From Tychonema bourrellyi FEM_GT703 (lineage in GTDB: Bacteria > Cyanobacteriota > Cyanobacteriia > Cyanobacteriales > Microcoleaceae), in NCBI RefSeq assembly GCF_002412335.2, contig NZ_NXIB02000002.1:1-64000 (forward strand): DNA of 64,000 nucleotides, written 5' to 3'. Positions 9,965-19,537 of this stretch are shown in pieces; within the stretch, counting starts at the first letter, position 1, and every line of letters starts with the position of its first letter. The notes beneath the pieces were generated by a model. The model was not told the DNA's origin, ran no database searches, and worked only from the letters and a program-made list of their open reading frames with translations. The position numbers were made by a program, and so were the translations under genes.

Positions 9965-10180
9965 TCTACATAGGAAAATGAATAGCAATGCGTATAGGGA
10001 AAATTTTTCTAATTGAACCCATTACAGACACATCCCCTACCAAAAGACTGGGCGGCTTTCACGCTGATTGGTGAAGCAGATTGACACTCCTCGGCGTGAA
10101 CGCACGGGGATTCTTTGATCTACGACATAACGATCAATTCGAGAGAGGCGATCGCGGCTCAGCATTTCATACTGTTATCC
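9965..10180. other. Convergent gap with a possible IS200/IS605-type end remnant
   Basis: The gap separates the end of the DUF928 gene from the end of the leftward TPR-CHAT gene. At about 10083-10121 the stretch CACTCCTCGGCGTGAACG followed by CACGGGGATTC resembles the terminal hairpin sequences of IS200/IS605-family elements in cyanobacteria. No transposase is present, so at most this is a scar. I see no strong terminator. Confidence 0.3.
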
Positions 10181-13100
10181 CTACCGCCATTCGCCTTGCA
10201 GGATAAAAGGTGCCCAGTAATAAGGCTCTTTCCCCTCTTGCATCATAGACAATTGCGCCTCTCTAAACGCCCGCGCCGCTGGCAAACCATCTTTGAGCAT
10301 TTTCTGGTAAAATCGGCTCATTAGCTCCGATGTCTCTTCTTCATCACTCACACTCCACAAACTCACCATCACCCGTTTCGCACCAGCATACATAAACCCC
10401 CTTGTCAACCCTATAATTCCTTCCCCTTTAACATTTTCTCCCTTTCCGGTTTCACAGCCACTCAACACAACTAATTCAGCAGGTAAATTCAAGTTAAAAA
10501 TAGCTGGTGTGAGCAGATAGCCATTCTGTGATGCACCTTGCTGGTTTACAAGAGATAAAACAATCCCTGAAATCTGACGGTTCTTCCTATTGAAGAAGCC
10601 GTGAGTAGCGAAGTGCACAATCCGGTAGTTACTTAACACAGAATCGGCGGCTTTGTCGAGATTAGCGTCAAAATCAAATGCCTGCATTTCCTCTGAATCC
10701 GCCACCAGAGATAAAATTATTTCCGCTTCTTTGCGAGTCCCGGCAAGTCGAGTCCAAGTTTCACCTTCACTTTCAGTAACCCTGGTGAGATTGGGGGTTA
10801 AAAGAGGCGATGTCTGAGGATTGGAAGATGCCTTGACTCGCTTATCTTGAGCATCAAACACCGGATCGGCGAGCACTGCAACAGCTTTGGGGGCGAGTGC
10901 CCGATTTGCTGTAGACTGCCTGATAATAGATAGGGTAGAGGCAGAAGGCAAGCTGACGATTTCGTGTTCTGCGATTAAGAGTTTGGGGCTGGCTGTTGTT
11001 GGCGACATCGGCACTGGCAAGGCACTGAATGGAATATATTGCAGTTCGCCATCGCCTACTATCAGCAGGCGTTTCTGCTGCAATTGTTCAGCAACGGGGG
11101 CTAAAATTATTTTGCTTAGGGTAGCAGCTTTTTCTTCGGCATCGGCCGTATAGCGCAGCTTTGGTACTGTCAAATAGTTGTAGAATTCCCGCGCTGCGGT
11201 TTCGATTTCGGCACGTTTGGGGAGTTCACGAACAGCAATAGATGTGGGGGTAACTGCCCACACATAGCTGCGTTCTTCACCGAGCCAGTAAGATAGGAGG
11301 ATAGTATCAGCATCTACTACCTGTTGAATTTCCTTGAAGTTAAGGCGTTGTGGTTGAGTTAATTCGGCATATTGGGGACTGGCAGTACGAATTTGCGCCT
11401 TCACTTGTTGCAGTTGCGTTTCTAGTTCAGAAATTTCTTTTCTAATAGTCTCTGCTTGTTTTTCTGTATGCTGATTTTTGAGTAGTTGGTCTTGATATTG
11501 TATTTTTGCAGTGAGTTTCTGTAGAATTTGACGTTCAAGGTCGCGCAGTTCTGGATCTACGCCTTGCCGAATATCGGCACGTGCTTCATTCAGGAGTTCG
11601 ATCAGAGAGCGAGCACGGGCGCGTTCTGAGACTTCAAATGCTGCTATGTCGTGACCAGCGTTGGGGTTCTGTCGGTGCAATGCCATTAGGATGTCAATGT
11701 TAAGTCCGTAAGTAGCTTGCACTGAGGCAAAATAAGAAGTACGCAGATCCGAACTAACGATGTTAGTGCGTAGCTTTTCAATAATTGCGATCGCCACTTC
11801 TATTTGAGTTAGAGCTTGGTTGAGATTACCAAGCGCTGCCTCAACACCTGCTATATTTTTGAGGGTGAAAGCTTCCCCGTAGCGATCGCTTGTGGCTCGT
11901 CTTAGAACAAGTGCCTGATTATAATATTCGAGCGCCTTCTGAGGTTCGCCTAAAGACCTGTAAACTGCACCAATATTATTGAGTGAGGAAGCTTCCCCGT
12001 AGCGAGCACCTATTGCTTTCCAGATTGAAAGAGCTTGGTTTTGGCGATCGAGCGCTTTTTGAAATTCACCCAAATCATCGTAGGCTTTACCTATATTGCT
12101 AAGCGTAAGAGCTTCCTGGTAACGATTTCCCACAGAGCGATGGAGTGGCAAGGCTTGGTTATAGTATTCAATCGCTTTCTGCTGATCACCTGAAATATTG
12201 TAAATAACGCCAATATTGTTTAGAACGATTGCTTCTCCTTCCTGATCGCCGACAGTTTGATGGAGAGACAAGGCTTGGTTATAGTTATCTAATGCGTTCT
12301 GCGTTTCACCTAAAATCTGATAAATACCGCCAATATTACTCCGTGCTTTGGCTTCTAACCAAGGGTTTTTAATATCACGGAATACCAGCAGCGCTTGAGT
12401 AAAAGCATCCAGCGCTTTCTGATACTCACCAATATTTGTATAAGTATTGCCGATATTATTAAGCGTGACACCTTCCCTAGCACGGTTCCCAATGGATTTT
12501 AGTATTGCAAGTGATTGCTTGTAGACCTCAAGAGATTTTTGCATCTCGCCCATGTCTTGGTAGGTTAAAGCAATTTGATTGAGGGAGTAAGCTTCCTGAT
12601 CTCGCTCTCCTATAGCCTGAAAAATTGAGATGGCTTGATTGTAATAGTTGAGTGCTTGCTCATACTCGCTCAAGTTTTTATAAACATTACCAATATTACC
12701 AAGAGCAAACGCTTCACCGCGACGGTCTTTCAACTCCTGCCAAATTTTAAGAGCTTGAGTCAAGCGTTCTAATGCCTTTTGTGTCTCTCGTAGATTAATA
12801 TATACCACACCCATATTGATCAGCATCCGCCCTTCGCCAGCACGATTTCCTGTAGCTTGGTAAATTGATAATGCTTGATTGTAAAAGCCGATCACTTTTT
12901 GATATTCATTTAGCTCTAGGTAAATACTGCCCAGGTTCCCAACTGTATCAGCAATACCTGTAGTGTTTTCTATAGTTTTATAGATTGCAAGTCCTTGATT
13001 GAGGTAGTCAATAGCCTTCTGATATTCTCCTGAGTTGTAATAGACCAAGCCAACTTTGTTGAGCGTTTTCGCCTCCTCTGCTCTATCCTTCACAGCTCGG

Positions 13101-13681
13101 TAGAGCGACAAGGCTTGGTTGTAGTAGTCTAGTGCTTTCTGCCTTTCGCCTTGGTTGCCATAAACCTCACCGATGTTATAAAGCGTGTGCGCTTCGTTTA
13201 ACGGCTCTCCAAACGTTCTAGATAATGAAAGTGCTTGATTGTAGTAGTCTAGGGCTTTCTGTTTGTCACCCAGGGAGTTGTAGGTATTACCGATGTTATT
13301 GAGAGTCGCGCTTTCTTGGTAGCGATCGCCTATTTTTCTCCAGATTCCTAAAGCCTCTTCATTCTTTTGAATTGCCTGTCGCAGAGATTCTGTCGTCCCT
13401 TGCTGAGATAGTTGTAGCGCTTCGTCAAAAGCTCTTTGAGCAGCAGCGCGATCGCTTTGTGACGGTGTAGCTTCCTGCTGCTGAGCCAGTTTCTCTGGTA
13501 TGAACTGCGATCGCTCTACTGCAACAGATACACCGCCTTCCACTCTTGTAGGGGCGATGCGCGAACGGGCGGGCGCAACTGTAGCTAACAAAGCCAGAGC
13601 AATTGTTAACAGAGCTAAGACTGGATATTTTATTCGGCAGCGCCGCAACATCTGCCTAGATTGTCTCCAATGCCAAGCCAT
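10181..13681 (-). CDS. Secreted/anchored TPR-repeat protein with C-terminal CHAT domain
   Basis: The ATG at 13681 is preferred because AGAGGT lies six bases upstream and the protein then opens with MAWHWRQ and a signal anchor (PVLALLTIALALLATVAPA). The product is 1166 aa. About thirteen 40-residue tetratricopeptide units run from about residue 90 to 620, with the recurring phrase YNQALSL. A coiled-coil linker follows at about 715-780. The C-terminal CHAT peptidase-like domain ends with RMLKDG and PYYWAPFILQGEW. The likely dyad is His1027 in FATHGFF and Cys1076 in LSGCETGKG. Such proteins are abundant in filamentous cyanobacteria. Convergence with the CHAT-CHASE2 operon suggests the two caspase-like proteins belong to one system. 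Confidence 0.88.
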   Translation of the reverse strand: MAWHWRQSRQMLRRCRIKYPVLALLTIALALLATVAPARSRIAPTRVEGGVSVAVERSQFIPEKLAQQQEATPSQSDRAAAQRAFDEALQLSQQGTTESLRQAIQKNEEALGIWRKIGDRYQESATLNNIGNTYNSLGDKQKALDYYNQALSLSRTFGEPLNEAHTLYNIGEVYGNQGERQKALDYYNQALSLYRAVKDRAEEAKTLNKVGLVYYNSGEYQKAIDYLNQGLAIYKTIENTTGIADTVGNLGSIYLELNEYQKVIGFYNQALSIYQATGNRAGEGRMLINMGVVYINLRETQKALERLTQALKIWQELKDRRGEAFALGNIGNVYKNLSEYEQALNYYNQAISIFQAIGERDQEAYSLNQIALTYQDMGEMQKSLEVYKQSLAILKSIGNRAREGVTLNNIGNTYTNIGEYQKALDAFTQALLVFRDIKNPWLEAKARSNIGGIYQILGETQNALDNYNQALSLHQTVGDQEGEAIVLNNIGVIYNISGDQQKAIEYYNQALPLHRSVGNRYQEALTLSNIGKAYDDLGEFQKALDRQNQALSIWKAIGARYGEASSLNNIGAVYRSLGEPQKALEYYNQALVLRRATSDRYGEAFTLKNIAGVEAALGNLNQALTQIEVAIAIIEKLRTNIVSSDLRTSYFASVQATYGLNIDILMALHRQNPNAGHDIAAFEVSERARARSLIELLNEARADIRQGVDPELRDLERQILQKLTAKIQYQDQLLKNQHTEKQAETIRKEISELETQLQQVKAQIRTASPQYAELTQPQRLNFKEIQQVVDADTILLSYWLGEERSYVWAVTPTSIAVRELPKRAEIETAAREFYNYLTVPKLRYTADAEEKAATLSKIILAPVAEQLQQKRLLIVGDGELQYIPFSALPVPMSPTTASPKLLIAEHEIVSLPSASTLSIIRQSTANRALAPKAVAVLADPVFDAQDKRVKASSNPQTSPLLTPNLTRVTESEGETWTRLAGTRKEAEIILSLVADSEEMQAFDFDANLDKAADSVLSNYRIVHFATHGFFNRKNRQISGIVLSLVNQQGASQNGYLLTPAIFNLNLPAELVVLSGCETGKGENVKGEGIIGLTRGFMYAGAKRVMVSLWSVSDEEETSELMSRFYQKMLKDGLPAARAFREAQLSMMQEGKEPYYWAPFILQGEWR

Positions 13682-13787
13682 ATTGTTACCTCTGAAGGGA
13701 GCTAAAAAAATCATATCCCAACGCATACTCCACTGCATAATCACTCAATTCTGTCCAGTTTGGCAAAAGAGCGATATTTCCAGCGAT

Positions 13788-14189
13788 TCAGCGCCCTAAA
13801 CCATTTGCAGTGTCTGGTTCCGTTAGCTCCCAATCCCTACTCCTCGCCTCTATCCGATCTAGCTCATCTGCCACCACTGCCCAAAAATCAATATCTTCAG
13901 AGGAAATACCCTGAGCTAAAACCAAATTTTCTCCCCGAACTTTGATTAACTCCCCTCGGCCAGAAACAGTCAGAGAAGACACCGAAACCCCCTCCGACTC
14001 TCCCACGATCAAATCGTACAAATCTCCTATCCGAACGCGAGTGTACTCATCAGTTATTAGTTCGTCCCTTGGGAGAGGAAAAATACGAGCTTGTAGCCGG
14101 CGAAAGGCGGTATAGAGCGATCGGTCAACCATTTCTTTTTGGGAGAGGTCTATTGCCCAAGGAGTGTCCGATCGAATTCCCAATTTCAA
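13788..14189 (-). CDS. Hypothetical protein coupled to the OmpA/BON gene
   Basis: A 133-aa acidic protein without recognised domain, signal peptide or membrane segment. The likely start is the TTG at 14189, which overlaps the TGA stop of the upstream OmpA/BON gene and implies coupled translation. An internal ATG (MVDRSLYTAF) is a second possibility. The middle part, RVRIGDLYDLIVGESEGVSV followed by GRGELIKVRGENLVL, predicts short beta strands. It probably works with the large envelope protein encoded just upstream; nothing in the sequence shows what it does. Confidence 0.6.
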   Translation of the reverse strand: MKLGIRSDTPWAIDLSQKEMVDRSLYTAFRRLQARIFPLPRDELITDEYTRVRIGDLYDLIVGESEGVSVSSLTVSGRGELIKVRGENLVLAQGISSEDIDFWAVVADELDRIEARSRDWELTEPDTANGLGR

Positions 14190-17100
14190 TTTACCACTTC
14201 AAAAATTACTGTTCTCCTCAGCCAAAGCGGTTGATTTTCCGCCACACCTTCGGGACGACTCTTAGTAGAAGCAACTTGTATCCTGTCACCATCTATCCCT
14301 TTATTTACTAAAGCTACCTTCACATTTTTCGCCCTCTCCAGTGCCAATCTTTGATTTTCCCCAGGATTGCTTTTGAAATCGCTATAGCCAACGATCCTCA
14401 AATTCTTCCCTTTATTTGCAGCCATAAATTCCTGGACTTTATTAATCTTTTGTGTGACGTCTTTCGGCGACAAACTAGCACCACCCACACCGAAGTAAAT
14501 CTGAATTTCCATTGCCTTTGACAGCGGTTTAGTTCCTATTCCCACTGTATTTGTGACCGACTTCACCCCAGGGATTTTTGCAAACGCTTCAGTTACTTTC
14601 TGAGCATCAGTCGATCGGCTCACACTACCTTCTATGGTCACTTTATCTCCTGCATAACGAGTCGAAATGTTAATCCCTTCTACTTTATTCAAAAGAGCCG
14701 CTGTCCGCTTGACATCAGCCTCGACCAACACCGGATCAGGAGGTACTTCAACGGCTATAATCTTATTTTCTACTGTTAATTGTGGAACAACTTTTTGAGC
14801 TATCTGCGAGGCTCTCAAACGCATTTTTTGATTCGGTACTCGTCCCGACAACTGCGCGACTTTACCTTTCACATCTGCGTTGAGGCGATAAACCGATAAT
14901 TCGGGAGCAGACTGTAAAGCTAAATTTGTATCAGCTTCTAACCTGCCTTCAACTCCACTGCGGTATTGATGAATCCCCCAAGGTACGACAATTAAACCTA
15001 AAGCTGCCAAACCCAGTATTAATAACGGTTTAGGCTTACTGGATTTAACTTTTACATCCGTATCGATTAATTTCCGCAACTCCGAATTTATTTCAACAGG
15101 GATACTTGTTGGATCTCCATTAAATGATTGGATTTTGTTCCCGTATTCTTGAACAAGATTTTTGAATATTGCTCGCATTTTGTACTTAAACCATTGGCGA
15201 GTTTCTCCTTGGATCACTACCGCTAAATAACAGGAACCTGCTACTTCCAATACAATCGTAGATGTCCCGTACTCTATGGCATCAATTTCTGCAATATTTC
15301 CCGACTGAGATATACAGTCGTTGACAAAAGAGCGAATAGCAGTCAGCATCCCCGCCACCATTTCCGATTCTAGCTGTTCCTGCTCAGATTGCTGCACTTC
15401 TGCAACTACCAAGCCAGAGTCTTTTTGAATTAAAAATACAGCTTTAACAGTCGATGGTGTTGTCTCTTTCATCAGCAATTCTGCTTCCGAAATCCCCTGT
15501 AACCTAGCTTTGACTTTGCGGGTAATTCCCTCAACGCTGACAGCTTGTTCGACTTTTTCATTGATCTCCTGCATTGTCTCAGCGATGTACTTCAAAATCG
15601 TACTGCCGATAATTGGGTACAGCGCATCCGACATTGCTTCTCGATTGAGATTAATTTGTTGTCTAACAGCGGAGGCCATTTCCGGTGCTAGAGCCTGTGC
15701 AATCTCATCTGGCGATTCCGTTATTCTTTGGCTAATTCCCACAGGTATTGCTGGCGATATAGCCACTCCCATTGAGTGCGGATTTTCTCTAGTTTTAGTA
15801 TTAATTACTTGATCGATGATCGGAGCTATTGTTTCAGTAAATGCCTCTCTTGACTCGTTAATGGTTTCCAGCATCATTTCCAGAAATATGGCTTTGATTT
15901 TGGCAACTAATGCTTCATCATTGCCACCCCATTCAGCGTTATTTAGTTGGCGTTCAAGATTCACCACTTTATCATTGAGTTGATAATTATAATTGACAAC
16001 TTCATCTAACAAAGGTAAAATTGATTCGATTACAGATTGTTCTAATTGCTTGTGATGACCGACCATAAGTTCGTCAATCAAAGGTTTCAATAAATCTGTA
16101 AACAAGTCCGTAGATTCATAAATCCGGTGTTCGATCGCCACAATCTTTTGTTCGATTTTCCCCAGTCTTTCTTCAATCCTTTTATTTTGAATAATGGCAT
16201 CAACAGTTGGGGCGATCGCACTTTCTATCTCTAGCCTTGCTTCGCTGATTTTGTCCGACAGTATTTGGGTAATCCCTGGCATGATCCTTGCCATCAACCC
16301 TTCTAACTCGGCTATAGTTTGCTGTTGAAATTCGACAATTTGATGCTCATTTCTTAAGATTTGTGCTTCAATGCCGCTGTTTTGAAAAGCTGCGATGATT
16401 CCTGGTGCGATCGCCTCCCTCACCTCCAACTTAGTCTCATCTATCTTCCGGTTCAACGACTCGATCATTAACGGCATCAGCCTTGCCATTATTTCTTCCG
16501 GCTGAGAATTCTGCTTTCTCTGAAGAATATTAAATTTATTTTCCACATTTAGCAATTGCACTTGAATTGCTTCTTGATGGCTTTTACCTAGCATCAAAGC
16601 TTCGATAACCGCTGCCAACTCTAATTTAGACTCCTCTATTTTGCCGTTCAGTAACTCCGTGATTACTGGCATCACCCGCGAAATTATCTCTTCCGGTTTC
16701 TGGATTTGTGGCTGTTGACCGATCAGCCTCTCTTCGATGATATTTAATACTTTTTCTTCGACTTCCACCCAAGCTATTCTTACCTGTGCTGAGGGTGTCA
16801 CAGCGTCAATCAGCTCAGATTTTAACTCACTAATTTTCCGATTCAGCGAGTCGCTAATGATCGGCAGTAGTTGTTTAACTATGTCTTCCGGCTGGTGCTG
16901 GAAACGCTGCCGAAAGTTAGCAAATTGATTTTCAATATTTAATACTTTTTCTTCGAGTCCATTTTGGTGGTTAATTACTTCATTAACTGCGGGTACAATT
17001 GTAGAGTCTACATCTAACTTCGACTCCTCTAGTTTACGACTGAGCAAGTCGCTAATGATCGGAATCAGCCCTTTGATTAACTCTTCTGCATTGGGGGTTC

Positions 17101-17791
17101 GCTGCTGAGAGAGCATAGCGATTTGATTTTGTAGCTCGACTACTTTTGCCTCTACTTCGCTCTGATTAATTCTCAGACTACCATCAGGTGCGATCGCCTC
17201 TCTCAATTCAGACTTTAACTCCCGGACTTGGCCACTCAGCAACTCAGGAATTAATGGTGTCAATAATTTGAGCAACTCATCTGGGTCAGCAATCAGCTTT
17301 TCAAAGTTTGTCAATCTTTGTTCTACGCTCAAAACATTATCATAAAACTCAGGTAAATCCCGTTCAAATAGTAATTGCTGCAACCGTTTAAACTTGTCCA
17401 CAGCCTTTTCTAATTCTTCTTCCGATGGCAGATCATCTTTTTTTAGCTGAGCTTTTCTAGATGAAACTCGCTCCTCGTCAACTTTTTTTCTGACTGCTAT
17501 TTCTCGCTCTTCGTTCAATATTTCGGGGACAATAGCAGGTGGTTCTATCAAAAAAGACAAGTGCTGATTTTGCCCAGTTTCTTGACCCTCATTTTTATTT
17601 TTAGACATTTCTATACACCTTAAATCAAGCTTGTTAGATTCTTTTTTAAATTTTAATAACTGCAATTCAGCGAGCATATTCATTAGCTCCTGAAGTTGCT
17701 CGCTAGCTTTAGGAATTGCCGAATTTGTGGCATCAGATTCAACTATTTCTACTTGCTTCATTTCCCCTGAGTCTACATTAAATTTTGCCAT
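14186..17791 (-). CDS. Large coiled-coil, LC7-like, BON and OmpA domain envelope protein
   Basis: Starting at ATG 17791 (MAKFNVDSGEMKQ) the protein has 1201 aa; a GTG at 17866 would add 25 residues. The first 750 residues are charged helices with a recurrent block of roughly 85-95 residues, containing phrases such as LLPIISDSLNRKISELKSEL. Around residues 750-900 lies a roadblock/LC7-like sensory fold (VKAVFLIQKDSGLVVAEVQQ). One membrane span follows (LLILGLAALGLIVVPWGI, about 927-944). Two BON-like domains come next and a C-terminal OmpA-type peptidoglycan-binding domain ends the protein (IVGYSDF, then RLALERAKNVKVALV and WLRRTVIFEV). The layout implies a cytoplasmic sensing or scaffolding rod linked through the membrane to the cell wall. 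Confidence 0.82.
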   Translation of the reverse strand: MAKFNVDSGEMKQVEIVESDATNSAIPKASEQLQELMNMLAELQLLKFKKESNKLDLRCIEMSKNKNEGQETGQNQHLSFLIEPPAIVPEILNEEREIAVRKKVDEERVSSRKAQLKKDDLPSEEELEKAVDKFKRLQQLLFERDLPEFYDNVLSVEQRLTNFEKLIADPDELLKLLTPLIPELLSGQVRELKSELREAIAPDGSLRINQSEVEAKVVELQNQIAMLSQQRTPNAEELIKGLIPIISDLLSRKLEESKLDVDSTIVPAVNEVINHQNGLEEKVLNIENQFANFRQRFQHQPEDIVKQLLPIISDSLNRKISELKSELIDAVTPSAQVRIAWVEVEEKVLNIIEERLIGQQPQIQKPEEIISRVMPVITELLNGKIEESKLELAAVIEALMLGKSHQEAIQVQLLNVENKFNILQRKQNSQPEEIMARLMPLMIESLNRKIDETKLEVREAIAPGIIAAFQNSGIEAQILRNEHQIVEFQQQTIAELEGLMARIMPGITQILSDKISEARLEIESAIAPTVDAIIQNKRIEERLGKIEQKIVAIEHRIYESTDLFTDLLKPLIDELMVGHHKQLEQSVIESILPLLDEVVNYNYQLNDKVVNLERQLNNAEWGGNDEALVAKIKAIFLEMMLETINESREAFTETIAPIIDQVINTKTRENPHSMGVAISPAIPVGISQRITESPDEIAQALAPEMASAVRQQINLNREAMSDALYPIIGSTILKYIAETMQEINEKVEQAVSVEGITRKVKARLQGISEAELLMKETTPSTVKAVFLIQKDSGLVVAEVQQSEQEQLESEMVAGMLTAIRSFVNDCISQSGNIAEIDAIEYGTSTIVLEVAGSCYLAVVIQGETRQWFKYKMRAIFKNLVQEYGNKIQSFNGDPTSIPVEINSELRKLIDTDVKVKSSKPKPLLILGLAALGLIVVPWGIHQYRSGVEGRLEADTNLALQSAPELSVYRLNADVKGKVAQLSGRVPNQKMRLRASQIAQKVVPQLTVENKIIAVEVPPDPVLVEADVKRTAALLNKVEGINISTRYAGDKVTIEGSVSRSTDAQKVTEAFAKIPGVKSVTNTVGIGTKPLSKAMEIQIYFGVGGASLSPKDVTQKINKVQEFMAANKGKNLRIVGYSDFKSNPGENQRLALERAKNVKVALVNKGIDGDRIQVASTKSRPEGVAENQPLWLRRTVIFEVVN

Positions 17792-17914
17792 ACTTTGCCA
17801 CCCGAATTTGACTTGAGCTAATTTAAAAAAATTACCACCTTGCCATACAATACAAGGGACAATCACTTTTGATGATCGTAATAAACGGACTGAGAGCTGA
17901 TTATCCAGTTTCGT

Positions 17915-18970
17915 TCAGTATTTCGCCGATCGCCCTAATTTAACTATAGATCTCCTCCTGGCCAACTCCCTCGCCAGCTCCAATGCAGATTTCATGCTGG
18001 AAGCATCGGCAATCCCTCTACCTACAATATCAAAAGCAGTGCCATGATCGGGGGAGGTGCGGACAAAAGGCAAACCAATTGTAGTATTAACTGCTAACTC
18101 AAAAGCCATCAATTTTACTGGAATCAAACCTTGGTCGTGGTACATTGCCAAATAAGCGTCGTGAGCTGGTTCTGCCAAACCGTACCAAGCTTTACCCGGT
18201 TTAACCCAGAGGGTATCCGGCGGTATGGGCCCATCTAACTGCACTTGGCTAAATCGATCGCGCTGAGTTGCCAACCACGGTATCATCCAGTCTTGCTCTT
18301 CATTTCCCAGTTTCCCATTTTCCCCACTGTGGGGATTTAAGCCAGAAATGGCAATTCTCGGTGTTTCTAGCCCAAAATCTTCCCGCAAACACTCGATCAG
18401 CAATTCCAGTTTTTCGGTCAACAAATCTGGATTCAAAGCATCGGGGACTTGACGTAAAGGAATATGTGTGGTAGCGAGTAAAGTAATCAGCATCCAGTTG
18501 CTGTGGGGAGACTTGGCGGCAAACAGCATTCCGAAGCGTTTCGATCGCGCTTTTTCTGCCAGAAGCTCTGTTTGTCCAGGATAATTATAACCAGCGGCCT
18601 GCCAACAAGTTTTGGAAATCGGCCCAGTCACGATCGCCGAAAATTCACCAGCGAGGGTACGGGCGATCGCACTTTCGAGATCAGCAAAGCTAGCAGCCCC
18701 ACTCGCTGCATTACCAACACCAGGGATAATTTCGCCCCACTTGCTATCGGTTTCGACATCGATAATATTTAATGTGTCGGGATTTGCCAAAGCTACGGAT
18801 GGATCTAGCGATCGCAATTTCTCATAAGTTTGCTGCAAAATTGTCCGAGAGCCGATCGTCCACGCCCCAGAAGCCTCCACAGGATCAGCCAAAGCCTTGA
18901 GAATCACTTCCGGGCCAATTCCCGCCGGATCTCCCAGAGTTACAGCTAGTTTCAATCCTCGATCGAGCAT
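17915..18970 (-). CDS. pdxA: 4-hydroxythreonine-4-phosphate dehydrogenase
   Basis: A 351-aa enzyme when read from ATG 18970 ([20 protein letters not shown]); a TTG 39 bases upstream is also open. PdxA oxidises 4-phosphohydroxy-L-threonine in the DXP-independent branch of pyridoxal phosphate synthesis, using NAD and a divalent metal. Visible family marks are [11 protein letters not shown] at the N terminus, [13 protein letters not shown], the metal-ligand and active-site segment [12 protein letters not shown] followed by [19 protein letters not shown], and the terminal [19 protein letters not shown]. Length is normal for the family. It is a core gene between the envelope protein and petM, with no sign of transfer. 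Confidence 0.95.
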   Translation of the reverse strand: MLDRGLKLAVTLGDPAGIGPEVILKALADPVEASGAWTIGSRTILQQTYEKLRSLDPSVALANPDTLNIIDVETDSKWGEIIPGVGNAASGAASFADLESAIARTLAGEFSAIVTGPISKTCWQAAGYNYPGQTELLAEKARSKRFGMLFAAKSPHSNWMLITLLATTHIPLRQVPDALNPDLLTEKLELLIECLREDFGLETPRIAISGLNPHSGENGKLGNEEQDWMIPWLATQRDRFSQVQLDGPIPPDTLWVKPGKAWYGLAEPAHDAYLAMYHDQGLIPVKLMAFELAVNTTIGLPFVRTSPDHGTAFDIVGRGIADASSMKSALELARELARRRSIVKLGRSAKY

Positions 18971-19093
18971 CAAGGCATTTTCTCCAGAAATCAAAAACAG
19001 TTTTAGCAATAAAATTTTAGCATTCCTGTAGCTGGTTGCCCGAAATTATATTATGTTTGTTTAATGCGATCGTCCAATTAGACATATAAAACC

Positions 19094-19198
19094 ATGAATC
19101 CTGAAATTTTAAATGCAGCCTTGTTGTCCTTTTCCCTAATTCTTGTGGGTATCGGTGGAGGCTTCCTCCTCCTAAAACTGCAAGGCGGCGAAGAATAA
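19094..19198 (+). CDS. petM: Cytochrome b6-f complex subunit PetM
   Basis: A 34-aa reading frame too short for usual gene calling. It starts MNPEILNAALLSFS, continues with a single hydrophobic membrane helix (LILVGIGGGFLLL) and ends KLQGGEE. This is the form of PetM (subunit 7), a one-helix protein at the edge of the cytochrome b6-f complex in the thylakoid membrane. The family normally shows an N-terminal ELLNAA-like lead, a Gly-rich helix and a KLQG/KIQG charged tail, all visible here. The adjacent ycf39 downstream, on the same strand, is a photosystem II assembly gene, which fits. No strong Shine-Dalgarno is seen. Confidence 0.88.
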   Translation: MNPEILNAALLSFSLILVGIGGGFLLLKLQGGEE

Positions 19199-19254
19199 GT
19201 TTTTTGTCAGTTACACCGTATCCCAGGTTCATGAAGTAGGGACACGGCAATGCC

Positions 19255-19449
19255 ATTCGTGTCAACTTAAGCCTGAAAGCCCTGAGAAATCTGGTTTTTA
19301 CCTGAGTCTTGATCCCCCTAAATCCCCCTTAAGAAGGGGGACTTTGAGAAGATTCTTGTTCCCCCCTTCTTAAGGGGGGTTAGGGGGGATCTCGGCTTAA
19401 TAGTCAAACAGCAGTCTCTGACTGGGTTTGACGTTAAGTTGACACGAAT
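19255..19449. mobile_element. MITE-like element with 16-bp terminal inverted repeats
   Basis: The 195-bp element begins ATTCGTGTCAACTTAA (19255-19270) and ends with its exact reverse complement (19434-19449). The identical 10-bp sequence CGGCAATGCC flanks it at 19245-19254 and 19450-19459, as expected for a target-site duplication. Joining the flanks restores a typical hairpin repeat (GTAGGGAC...GTCCCTAC), so it landed inside an older palindrome. The interior (19311-19391) is a second inverted repeat of the GATCCCCCTAAATCCCCC type. It has no transposase and no coding capacity, so movement would need a helper enzyme. Confidence 0.8.
19311..19391. repeat. Palindromic CCCCCTAAATCCCCCTTAAG-type repeat inside the MITE
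   Basis: The left arm GATCCCCCTAAATCCCCCTT at 19311-19330 faces a right arm ending TAGGGGGGATC at 19391, with an AAGAAGGGGG block and its partner between. The same family, in other forms, appears at 35544-35611, 46100-46131 and 59593-59692, where two copies lie inside reading frames. Confidence 0.75.
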
Positions 19450-19537
19450 CGGCAATGCCTTAGTCCCTACAGGGATCGATCGATAAGTCCACAGCCAGCC
19501 TTCTGCCCAAGGTCTCACCCCCAAAATGAGAACTTTT

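Noticed and set aside
13500..14311. Plus-strand frames between the CHAT and OmpA genes
   Set aside because: Antisense to real genes with better start and domain evidence.
19017..19524. Minus-strand frames over petM and the MITE
   Set aside because: They overlap the small petM gene antisense or read through the inverted repeats of the element.
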